Made by a program: the position numbers and the translations under genes. Shown here one piece after another: positions 50,803 through 58,229 of a stretch of 64,000 bases of DNA. This stretch comes from Arctic95D-9 sp035967665 (GTDB lineage Bacteria > Verrucomicrobiota > Verrucomicrobiia > Verrucomicrobiales > DEV007): NCBI GenBank assembly GCA_035967665.1, contig JAYWLB010000036.1:1-64000 (forward strand), written 5' to 3'. Numbering within the stretch: position 1 is the first letter of the stretch; every line of letters starts with the position of its first letter. The notes beneath the pieces are model-generated. The model did no database searches and was not told the DNA's origin. It saw only the letters and a program-made list of their open reading frames with translations.

Positions 50803-52086
50803 CTACTTGAAGGAGAAGACGGCGTAGGCGGTCGCTTCCATTTCCTCAACTCTCATGCGCCGGTCACGGGTTTCATTTCCCCAGGGCTCAGTGTAGATCA
50901 CTTCACCCCGCTCGTCGTTGAACCCCGTCACTATCGATGCATGTGAGGGCGTCCCCTTTTCGCTTTTGTCAGGATAAGACTCGAGCTCTTCAGGAGAGGG
51001 AACCGGCAAAGCAAACTGACGATCAGCATTCCAGGCAAGCTGATTGGCTGAATGCGCCTTTTCCCGGGCCTCCGAAACACGACGCCACACAATCACCGGC
51101 CGCCCCGATTTGAGCGAGCGGGAGACGCGGTCCATTTTAAAATCCGGCGCGACACTGACGCGAAGTCCCACCTCATCGGCGGTTGAACGGTAAAGCCCGA
51201 TCAAGTCGCTCCCTTTCGCACTCCCCGTGTTTTTGAACTCCGCACCTGCCGCAAGAGCTTCCGGTGAAATGCGCAATCCGTAATAGTATCCAGCCATCGC
51301 GAGGGTGTGAATCCCACAGAAAGGTGTCTTCCCCTGTGTGAACATCGGGACACCGGTGATCTGCACATCACCCGTTTCAGTGTGAGTTACTCTGGCCTCA
51401 AAAAGGTCATCTTTCTCTCTGTCACTCATTCTCAGAATCGCATGATCGACCAGCGAATCGGGCACCGCAGACTTCCGCATGATGTGGAGAGAAACGGAGA
51501 AATCCTCCCTCGCGACAAAGCGGAGAACAAAGTCCTCCCATTCATAATCGGTGAACCCGACACGGAGATGAGGACTCTTTCCGAGAAAACCTTCGACGCC
51601 CCGTCCGCATCCCTCCTCGAGGCGCTCCTCTATCGTCTTGAGGAGATGCTTGTAGTGACTGCTGAACTCCTGACGCCGCCGCCGCCCCTGCTCACGCGCG
51701 TCGCGATCGGACTCGCCGCCGTATTGATACCCGAAGTACCGCCCCGCATCGAGAAAGTGGATCGCGAGTTCACGCAACTCACTCCCCTCCCCGTAGGCAT
51801 AGACCGCCATGGGAACTTCCCCGAAAACATCGGGGCTCGCCGTCATTCGAAAAATTTTCGTGGTCCCGAGCGATGGGTCCTGCTCCCAGGGCCCCGAAAA
51901 AGTGTCCGCCTCCCAGTCGACCCAGTTTTCTTTTTCGAGAAACTCCTCTGTCATCTCCGCATTAAAACGCGGCATGGACGGAATGATGGGGACCACATTG
52001 CCATTTCCAAAAAAGGTATTGGGAATCGCCGAGGCCGGCAACGTCGATCCAATGAGCGCGAAAATGAAGATACTTCGAAGCGTCAT
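50803..52086 (-). CDS. Secreted C39-like cysteine peptidase-fold protein
   Basis: 427 aa with a signal peptide (RSIFIFALIGSTLPASA). The C-terminal part from about residue 245 is a C39-type papain-like fold: GVPMFTQGKTPFCGIHTLAMAGYYYG with the catalytic-type Cys-Gly, then GRPVIVWRRVSE, SHASIVTGFNDERGEVIYTEPWG with the His and Asn/Asp positions. The first about 240 residues are beta-rich and unrecognised. Unlike bacteriocin-exporter C39 domains it is not fused to an ABC transporter. Divergent from uvrA with a 68-bp gap. Confidence 0.77.
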   Translation of the reverse strand: MTLRSIFIFALIGSTLPASAIPNTFFGNGNVVPIIPSMPRFNAEMTEEFLEKENWVDWEADTFSGPWEQDPSLGTTKIFRMTASPDVFGEVPMAVYAYGEGSELRELAIHFLDAGRYFGYQYGGESDRDAREQGRRRRQEFSSHYKHLLKTIEERLEEGCGRGVEGFLGKSPHLRVGFTDYEWEDFVLRFVAREDFSVSLHIMRKSAVPDSLVDHAILRMSDREKDDLFEARVTHTETGDVQITGVPMFTQGKTPFCGIHTLAMAGYYYGLRISPEALAAGAEFKNTGSAKGSDLIGLYRSTADEVGLRVSVAPDFKMDRVSRSLKSGRPVIVWRRVSEAREKAHSANQLAWNADRQFALPVPSPEELESYPDKSEKGTPSHASIVTGFNDERGEVIYTEPWGNETRDRRMRVEEMEATAYAVFSFK

Positions 52087-52121
52087 GATTCGGAAAAGAT
52101 AACAGAATTCCTTTTTGGCGA

Positions 52122-52145
52122 ACAGACTTTTGGCCGCTAGTCTGT
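52122..52145. promoter_or_regulatory. 24-bp dyad in front of uvrA, candidate SOS-type operator
   Basis: ACAGACT (52122-52128) and AGTCTGT (52139-52145) are perfect 7-bp arms around a 10-nt spacer centred on GGCC. It ends 9 bp before the uvrA ATG and lies 36 bp upstream of the divergent C39-like gene. uvrA is a classic LexA-controlled gene, so an SOS repressor site is the natural reading, but the sequence matches none of the well-known LexA boxes. Confidence 0.55.
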
Positions 52146-52154
52146 GCCTTCAAC

Positions 52155-54947
52155 ATGGGCGAAAATGCATTGATCAAAATTCAGGGTGCCCGCCAGCACA
52201 ACCTGAAGAATCTCACTCTCGAAATCCCGCGAAATCAGTTCGTTGTCATCACGGGGGTGTCGGGCTCGGGCAAGTCATCGCTCGCCTTCGACACCCTTTA
52301 TGCGGAGGGACAGCGTCGCTACGTGGAATCGCTTTCGGCCTACGCGAGACAGTTCCTCGACCAGCTTGAGAAGCCGGACGTCGACTTCATCGAAGGCCTT
52401 ACGCCCGCCATCGCAATCGAACAACGTTCCTCGAAACCCAACCCGCGTTCGACCATCGCGACGGCCACCGAGATCTACGACTATCTCAGAATTCTCTACG
52501 CAGCGCTCGGCCAGCCTCACGACCCCGAAACCGGCGCACCGCTCGTTCGCCATACGGTCAAAGACATCGTCGATGTGCTCACCGCCTATCCCGAACGGAC
52601 CCGCATCATTCTCGTCGCGCCCGTTAAGCCGGAGAAAAAGGAAAAGCTCGCCGACATCCTCGAACGCTACAAAGTACAGGGTTTCCTCCGGGCACGACTC
52701 GACGGCGAGATCGTCGAAATTGAAGAAGTGGTTCAGAAGAAAGCCGATACAATTGAGATCGTAATTGATCGACTCGTTATTCGTGAAGACATCCGGAGCC
52801 GTCTCGCCGACTCACTCGAGATGGCCCAGAAAATCTCAGAAAATCACGTCTCGGCACTGGTGCAAACTCCCGATTCCGAGACCTACGAGCAGCACGACTT
52901 CACTTTCAATTTTACCAATCCTGAAACCGGATTCTCGCTCCCCCGGCTCACCCCGAAGCACTTCTCCTTCAACAGTCATTCCGGAGCCTGCCCGACCTGT
53001 CACGGTCTCGGAACACGACTCGTTCCCGACGGTGAACTCATGGTTCCCGATCCGGCAAAATCAATCCGCGACGGAGCGATTAAAACCTGGTGGAGCGGAT
53101 CAAAAAAGCGGAAGGGCTTTCACCAGCGGGCCATAGAAGATCTGGCAAAACTCTACAAAGCCGATCTCGACGAACCGATTTCCGATCTCCCGCAGGAATT
53201 CAAACGGGCACTTCTCTACGGAGATGACACCTTCGAGGGGCTCTCGACGCAGGCAACACGTCTCCTCCAAACTACCAAAAGCGAAATGACGAAACGCAAC
53301 GTGCGGCGCTTCATGTCATCGCGACCCTGCACCGCGTGTCACGGAAAGCGACTTAAAGACGAAATCCTCTCGGTGACGATGAACCATGCCACTGAGCCGC
53401 TGTCGATCGAAGGCTTTACCGGCCTCAGCATTGCCCGCGCGATCGAATGGATTGAGGGCGTCGAGCTTACCACTGTGCAGGCGAGCTATGCCCGCGAGGT
53501 TCTTCTCGAAGTCACGAAGCGCCTCAAATTCCTCAACACCGTTGGCCTCGGCTACCTCAGTCTCAATCGCCAAAGCGGAACCCTTTCCGGCGGGGAAAGC
53601 CAGCGCATCCGTCTCGCGACCCAACTGGGTGCAGGACTCGCCGGGGTTCTCTACGTGCTCGATGAACCCAGCATCGGCCTTCATCAGGCCGACAATGAAA
53701 AGCTCATCGCGACCTTGAAAGACCTTCGGGATCTCGGGAACTCCGTCATCGTCGTCGAACACGATGAAGACACGATCCGCGCCGCAGACCACCTTCTTGA
53801 CCTCGGTCCCGAAGCCGGTGAAAACGGAGGTGAACTGCTCGCCCAGGGAACCCCGGATGAAGTGATCGCGAATCCCGGTTCGGTGACCGGTGCCTACCTC
53901 TCAGGAAAAAAGGAAATCGGGATTCCAGCCCCGACCAGCTTCGAATCCGAAACTCACGAGATCACGGTTCGCGGTGCCCGGGAGAACAATCTCAAAGACA
54001 TCGATGTCTCTTTTCCACTGGGCAACTTCATTTGCGTTAGCGGCATGTCAGGGAGCGGAAAATCCACCCTCGTCGACACGATCCTGAGACGCGCTATTTT
54101 CCGTCATCTTCACAACAGCAAAGACAAACCGGGAGAACACGACGCCATCGAAGGGTTCGAACACGTCGACAAAGCCATCGTGATCGACCAGACTCCGATC
54201 GGTCGCAGCCCCCGCTCCAACCCCGCGACCTACATCGGCGTCTTCGGCCCGATCCGGGATCTCTTTTCGCAGCTGCCCGCCTCGCGAACGAGAGGCTATG
54301 CAGCCGGTCGATTCAGCTTCAATGTCAGTGGCGGGAGATGTGAAAGCTGTCAGGGCGACGGGATGATTAAAATCGACATGCACTTTCTCAGCGACGTCTA
54401 CGTAAAGTGCGAGTCGTGCAACGGGCGCCGCTACAACCGGGAAACGCTCGATGTCACCTTCCGGGGAAAAAGCATCGCCGACGTCCTCGAAATGACAGTG
54501 GAGGAAGCGCTCCTCTTTTTCCAGAAAATCCCGAAAATCAGCCAGCAGCTGAAGGCCCTCCGCGATGTTGGACTTGGCTACGTTCGACTTGGACAATCGG
54601 CAACGACACTCTCCGGCGGCGAAGCCCAGCGAATCAAGCTGGCCGCCGAGCTTGGAAAGACCGCGACCGGGAAAACACTCTACCTTCTCGACGAACCCAC
54701 CACCGGTCTGCATTTTGCGGACATCGCGACATTGCTCGAAGTCTTCTACCGGCTCCGGGACCAGGGAAACACCCTCATCGTGATCGAACACAATCTCGAC
54801 GTCATTAAGTGCGCCGACTGGATTATCGACATGGGCCCCGGCGGAGGCGAGCACGGGGGGCAGGTCGTTGCGCTGGGAAGTCCCGTCGCGATTGCAGGAA
54901 ACAAGGCATCTCTCACCGGAAAGTATTTAAAACGGTATTTCTCGTAA
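52155..54947 (+). CDS. uvrA: Excinuclease ABC subunit A
   Basis: 930 aa, normal length. Two ABC ATPase modules: first Walker A GVSGSGKSSLAFDTLYAEGQ near residue 33 with the signature LSGGESQRIRLA and Walker B VLYVLDEPSIGLHQ, and second Walker A GMSGSGKSTLVDTIL with LSGGEAQRIKLA and LLDEPTTGLH. Zinc-binding cysteine pairs appear in CPTCHGLG, CTACHGKR, CESCQGDG and CESCNGRR. It recognises DNA lesions in nucleotide excision repair with UvrB. A 24-bp palindrome lies 9 bp upstream of its start. Confidence 0.98.
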   Translation: MGENALIKIQGARQHNLKNLTLEIPRNQFVVITGVSGSGKSSLAFDTLYAEGQRRYVESLSAYARQFLDQLEKPDVDFIEGLTPAIAIEQRSSKPNPRSTIATATEIYDYLRILYAALGQPHDPETGAPLVRHTVKDIVDVLTAYPERTRIILVAPVKPEKKEKLADILERYKVQGFLRARLDGEIVEIEEVVQKKADTIEIVIDRLVIREDIRSRLADSLEMAQKISENHVSALVQTPDSETYEQHDFTFNFTNPETGFSLPRLTPKHFSFNSHSGACPTCHGLGTRLVPDGELMVPDPAKSIRDGAIKTWWSGSKKRKGFHQRAIEDLAKLYKADLDEPISDLPQEFKRALLYGDDTFEGLSTQATRLLQTTKSEMTKRNVRRFMSSRPCTACHGKRLKDEILSVTMNHATEPLSIEGFTGLSIARAIEWIEGVELTTVQASYAREVLLEVTKRLKFLNTVGLGYLSLNRQSGTLSGGESQRIRLATQLGAGLAGVLYVLDEPSIGLHQADNEKLIATLKDLRDLGNSVIVVEHDEDTIRAADHLLDLGPEAGENGGELLAQGTPDEVIANPGSVTGAYLSGKKEIGIPAPTSFESETHEITVRGARENNLKDIDVSFPLGNFICVSGMSGSGKSTLVDTILRRAIFRHLHNSKDKPGEHDAIEGFEHVDKAIVIDQTPIGRSPRSNPATYIGVFGPIRDLFSQLPASRTRGYAAGRFSFNVSGGRCESCQGDGMIKIDMHFLSDVYVKCESCNGRRYNRETLDVTFRGKSIADVLEMTVEEALLFFQKIPKISQQLKALRDVGLGYVRLGQSATTLSGGEAQRIKLAAELGKTATGKTLYLLDEPTTGLHFADIATLLEVFYRLRDQGNTLIVIEHNLDVIKCADWIIDMGPGGGEHGGQVVALGSPVAIAGNKASLTGKYLKRYFS

Positions 54948-54977
54948 CTTTTTTGCTCCTGAGGAGTCAAAAGAGCA

Positions 54978-55691
54978 ATGAAAGTCAAATCCACCTTGTC
55001 AGCTATCGCTCTGTCGCTCACCTCTGTTTTTGCAGAAGTCCCTTCCCTTCAGGAGGAAATAGACACCAAAAAGGCAGCAAATCGCAAAAATGCCGACCCT
55101 GTAAAAGTGGCGGATTACGCAGCGGGAATCGAGGCGATCAAAACCGCCGGTGTCCTCAAAAGTTCAAAGAAAAAAGGAGACGAGGCTCCCGACTTTTCAC
55201 TGATCGACTCCAAAGGCAGCACCCTGACTTTGTCTGAGGAACTCAAGAAGGGTCCCGTCGTTCTCACCTGGTATCGCGGAGGCTGGTGCCCATACTGCAA
55301 CATCCAGCTCGCGGCCTATCAGAAAATTCTTCCTCAAATCGAAGAACTCGGCGCGCAGCTCATTGCGGTCTCTCCCGAGCTTCCCGACAAATCCCTTTCC
55401 ACCAAAGAGAAAAACGAACTCCGCTTCCCTGTTCTCTCCGATCTCAACCTGAAGGTGGCGGAACAATATGGATTGGTTTTCAAACTCACTCCTGAAGTCT
55501 CCGGCCACTACAGCAAATTCTTCAGCATGAAAGAGTTTTACGGAGAGGAAGGACCAGAGAATGAGCTCCCCATTGCCGCGACCTATATCATCGATCAGAA
55601 CGGCAAAATCGTTTATTCCTTCCTCGACGAAGACTACACGAAGCGGGCCGAGCCAAAAGACATTCTCGAAGTCCTCGACGGACTGGAGTGA
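54978..55691 (+). CDS. Secreted peroxiredoxin-like (AhpC/TSA family) protein
   Basis: 237 aa with a signal peptide (LSAIALSLTSVFAEVP), so it is exported. The thioredoxin-fold core has GDEAPDFSLIDSKGSTLTLSE, then VVLTWYRGGWCPYCNIQLAA with two cysteines in a CPYC arrangement rather than a single peroxidatic Cys, then LIAVSPELPDKSL and FPVLSDLNLKVAEQYG. This WCPYC type is the AhpC/TSA-like group (DUF899-like to AhpC), suited to peroxide reduction or disulfide exchange in the periplasm. It starts 30 bp after uvrA but is probably not functionally linked to it. Confidence 0.85.
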   Translation: MKVKSTLSAIALSLTSVFAEVPSLQEEIDTKKAANRKNADPVKVADYAAGIEAIKTAGVLKSSKKKGDEAPDFSLIDSKGSTLTLSEELKKGPVVLTWYRGGWCPYCNIQLAAYQKILPQIEELGAQLIAVSPELPDKSLSTKEKNELRFPVLSDLNLKVAEQYGLVFKLTPEVSGHYSKFFSMKEFYGEEGPENELPIAATYIIDQNGKIVYSFLDEDYTKRAEPKDILEVLDGLE

Positions 55692-55760
55692 GAGGCCATC
55701 CTCTGAAGAAATTGAGAGGAGGATTAAGAAAGAGAAAAGAGGTTTTCGCTTCGCGGGAAA

Positions 55761-55832
55761 TACACCCACCAGGAATCGAACCTGGACTTTCGGTTCCGGA
55801 AACCGACGTAATATCCGTTTTACTATGGGTGC
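55761..55832 (-). tRNA. tRNA-Arg(CCG)
   Basis: A 72-nt cloverleaf on the minus strand: acceptor GCACCCA pairs with TGGGTGT (one G-T pair), D stem GTAA/TTAC, anticodon stem TCGGT/ACCGA with loop TTCCGGA and anticodon CCG at 55797-55799, and T arm CCAGG-TTCGATT-CCTGG. It reads the arginine codon CGG. The CCA end is not encoded. It lies alone in the 317-bp gap between the peroxiredoxin and proB genes; the rest of that gap shows no other gene. Confidence 0.93.
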
Positions 55833-56008
55833 GTTTGGTACGGTCGGGGCTGAAATCAGCCCTCCCCGATCCAAGGGGCGCTAAAATGGGGCGACTCGGG
55901 GGAATTCGCAAGCGCTAAACGCAGATTAGGGAACTCAAACTGCGACTTTACACCCCAAGACCATGGCCATATCGTCCGCGCGAGTGCCCGGAACGGGTTT
56001 CAGCGTCA

Positions 56009-56785
56009 ATGGAAGAGCAATTTACAGGCAAACGAGTCGTCATAAAAATTGGTACCGGCGTCCTCACGCGGGGGGACGGAGCCGAGCTGCATCATGCAAT
56101 GATTGCCCGTCTTTCTCAGGCAATTGCGGATCTGAATCAGGCCGGACATGAAGTTGTCATGGTCACCTCCGGCGCTGTCGGAGCCGGAATGTCGACCTTC
56201 GGGCTCTCAATCCGCCCGACCGCAACCGACATGCTCCAGGCCTGCGCCGCCGCCGGACAGGCACGGCTCATGCATCTCTACGAGGGCCACTTTGGCAACC
56301 ACGGCCTCAAGATCGCGCAACTTCTCGTCACCCACGAGGATCTCAACGACGCAACCCGCAGCGCCAACGTCCTCGCGACTCTCAGCGCAATCCTTCCTCA
56401 CCGGCAGGTCATTCCCATCGTGAACGAAAACGACTCCGTCTCGGTTTTCGAACTCAAAGTGGGAGACAACGACACCCTTTCCTCCATCGTCGCCCGTTTG
56501 ATTAATGCTGACATGCTAGTGCTGCTCACGAGCGTCGACGGCCTACTCGACGCCGATAATCAGCTCATTCCCGCCGTGTCGGACGTCGAATCCGTTCTCG
56601 ATCTTGCCCGCGATGAAAAAGGCGCCCTTTCCGTTGGCGGCATGGGCAGTAAATTGCGTGCCGTCCAGCAAGCCGTCGACAGCGGCATCGAAACCATTAT
56701 TGCGAGCGGTGTCCGCCCCGAACAACTCACCGAACTCGTAAACGGCGAGGGGATTTGCACCCGCTTCGCCCCTAAATCCTCTTAG
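56009..56785 (+). CDS. proB: Glutamate 5-kinase without PUA domain
   Basis: 258 aa, carrying only the amino-acid-kinase domain. Conserved segments: VVIKIGTGVLT (residues 10-20), VTSGAVGAGM, LKIAQLLVTHEDLND, VIPIVNENDSVSV, VGDNDTLSSIVARLI and GGMGSKLRAV. Escherichia coli ProB is about 367 aa because it has a C-terminal PUA domain, absent here. It phosphorylates glutamate in the first step of proline synthesis. proA follows 12 bp downstream, forming a proBA operon. Confidence 0.95.
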   Translation: MEEQFTGKRVVIKIGTGVLTRGDGAELHHAMIARLSQAIADLNQAGHEVVMVTSGAVGAGMSTFGLSIRPTATDMLQACAAAGQARLMHLYEGHFGNHGLKIAQLLVTHEDLNDATRSANVLATLSAILPHRQVIPIVNENDSVSVFELKVGDNDTLSSIVARLINADMLVLLTSVDGLLDADNQLIPAVSDVESVLDLARDEKGALSVGGMGSKLRAVQQAVDSGIETIIASGVRPEQLTELVNGEGICTRFAPKSS

Positions 56786-56797
56786 CTTTTAGACAAC

Positions 56798-58066
56798 ATG
56801 ACTTCTGAAGAAATTCGCGACCAGGTATGGCAAATGGGCAAACAGGCCCGTGCTGCGGCCCATGCACTGACCAAACTCTCAACGGAGAAGAAAAACGAAA
56901 TCCTTCTCGCGATGGCCGACGCAGTCATCGCCGGAGAGGCGGAAATCATTGCAGCCAACGAGAAGGATCTCGCTGCCGCCGACGAACTGGGTCTTACCGA
57001 TGCAATGAAGGATCGCCTTCGCCTCGACCACGACCGCATCAAAGCGATGGCCGACGGCATTCGCGAAGTCGCCGAACTTCACGATCCCACCGGGGAGATT
57101 CTCAAAGAGTGGACGAGACCCAACGGACTTGAATTTGTAAAGAAACGCACTCCCATCGGCGTGATCGGTATCATTTACGAAAGCCGTCCCAACGTCACCG
57201 CCGACGCCGCCGTACTCTGTTTTAAAACAGGTAACGCCACGATTCTGCGCGGAGGAAAAGAGGCTATTCATTCAAACCGCGCCATCGCCGACGCCCTGCA
57301 AACGGGTGGAGCCGGCGCAGGTCTCCCCGACCACAGCGTCCAGCTGATCCCTTTCACCGACCGGGAAAGCGTTCAGCATCTCTGCGAGATGGACACCTAT
57401 CTCGACCTCATTATTCCGCGGGGAGGCGCAAGCCTCATCGAAGCGGTCGTCGGTATGGCCCGCATGCCCGTGATCAAACACTACGACGGCATTTGCCATG
57501 TCTTCGTCGACAAAGATGCTGACCTCGACATGGCCGAGGCGATCACGATTAACTCCAAGTGCCACAAGCCCTCGGTCTGCAATGCACTGGAAACTCTCCT
57601 GATCCATCGGGATGTCGCCGCTGAATTCGCCCCCCAGATTGCCCAGTCGCTTTCCGCAAAGAATGTGGAGCTGCGCGGCGATGATGATTTCATCAAACTG
57701 GCGGGGATAGATGGCATCGTTCCTGCGTCCGAAGAAGACTGGACGACCGAATACCTCGACTACATTCTCGCGGTGAAAGTGGTCGATGACCTCAATGCTG
57801 CGATCTCACATATCAACCTCTACGGCTCACATCACACCGACAGTATCGTCACTGCAGATGAATCCGCAGCAGAGCAATTCCAACTCGAAATCGACAGCGC
57901 CTGTGTTTTCTGGAACACCTCGACCCGTTTTGCCGACGGAGGTGAGTTTGGATTCGGAGCTGAGATTGGAATCAGCACCGACAAGCTGCATGCCCGCGGC
58001 CCCATGGCTCTGGAAGAGTTGTGCAGCTACAAGTATCTCGTCACCGGCCGCGGCCAGGTGCGATAA
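56798..58066 (+). CDS. proA: Gamma-glutamyl phosphate reductase
   Basis: 422 aa, full length for the family. The aldehyde-dehydrogenase-like fold is clear in VKKRTPIGVIGIIYESRPNVT, ILRGGKEAIHSNRAIADAL, LIIPRGGASLIEAV, KCHKPSVCNALETLLIH (catalytic Cys region) and FADGGEFGFGAEIGISTDKLHARGPM near the end. It reduces glutamyl-5-phosphate to the semialdehyde that cyclises to pyrroline-5-carboxylate. Second gene of the proBA operon; ends 163 bp before the ppc start. Confidence 0.97.
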   Translation: MTSEEIRDQVWQMGKQARAAAHALTKLSTEKKNEILLAMADAVIAGEAEIIAANEKDLAAADELGLTDAMKDRLRLDHDRIKAMADGIREVAELHDPTGEILKEWTRPNGLEFVKKRTPIGVIGIIYESRPNVTADAAVLCFKTGNATILRGGKEAIHSNRAIADALQTGGAGAGLPDHSVQLIPFTDRESVQHLCEMDTYLDLIIPRGGASLIEAVVGMARMPVIKHYDGICHVFVDKDADLDMAEAITINSKCHKPSVCNALETLLIHRDVAAEFAPQIAQSLSAKNVELRGDDDFIKLAGIDGIVPASEEDWTTEYLDYILAVKVVDDLNAAISHINLYGSHHTDSIVTADESAAEQFQLEIDSACVFWNTSTRFADGGEFGFGAEIGISTDKLHARGPMALEELCSYKYLVTGRGQVR

Positions 58067-58136
58067 AAAAGAGGCCACCCGGATCGGGGAGAGCTTCACC
58101 AGTCCTGCTCTTTGCGGAGCCTCAGCCACACCTCCC

Positions 58137-58213
58137 GTAGCGGGATGGCTGCTGCAACGAAATGTCTACTATTTCGCTTCAGTCGCTATTTGACCGGAGC
58201 TTCAGTCGCTACG
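58137..58213. repeat. 23-bp-spaced GCTTCAGTCGCT repeats before ppc
   Basis: GCTTCAGTCGCT occurs at 58176-58187 and again at 58199-58210, exactly 23 bp apart. The 9-mer GTAGCGGGA at 58137-58145 is an inverted copy of the one at 13003-13011. The array fills the gap between proA and ppc. Its phasing recalls the 22-bp array in front of the sulfatase-DUF1080 gene although the words differ. Confidence 0.6.
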
Positions 58214-58229
58214 TAGATTGCCTCATCTT

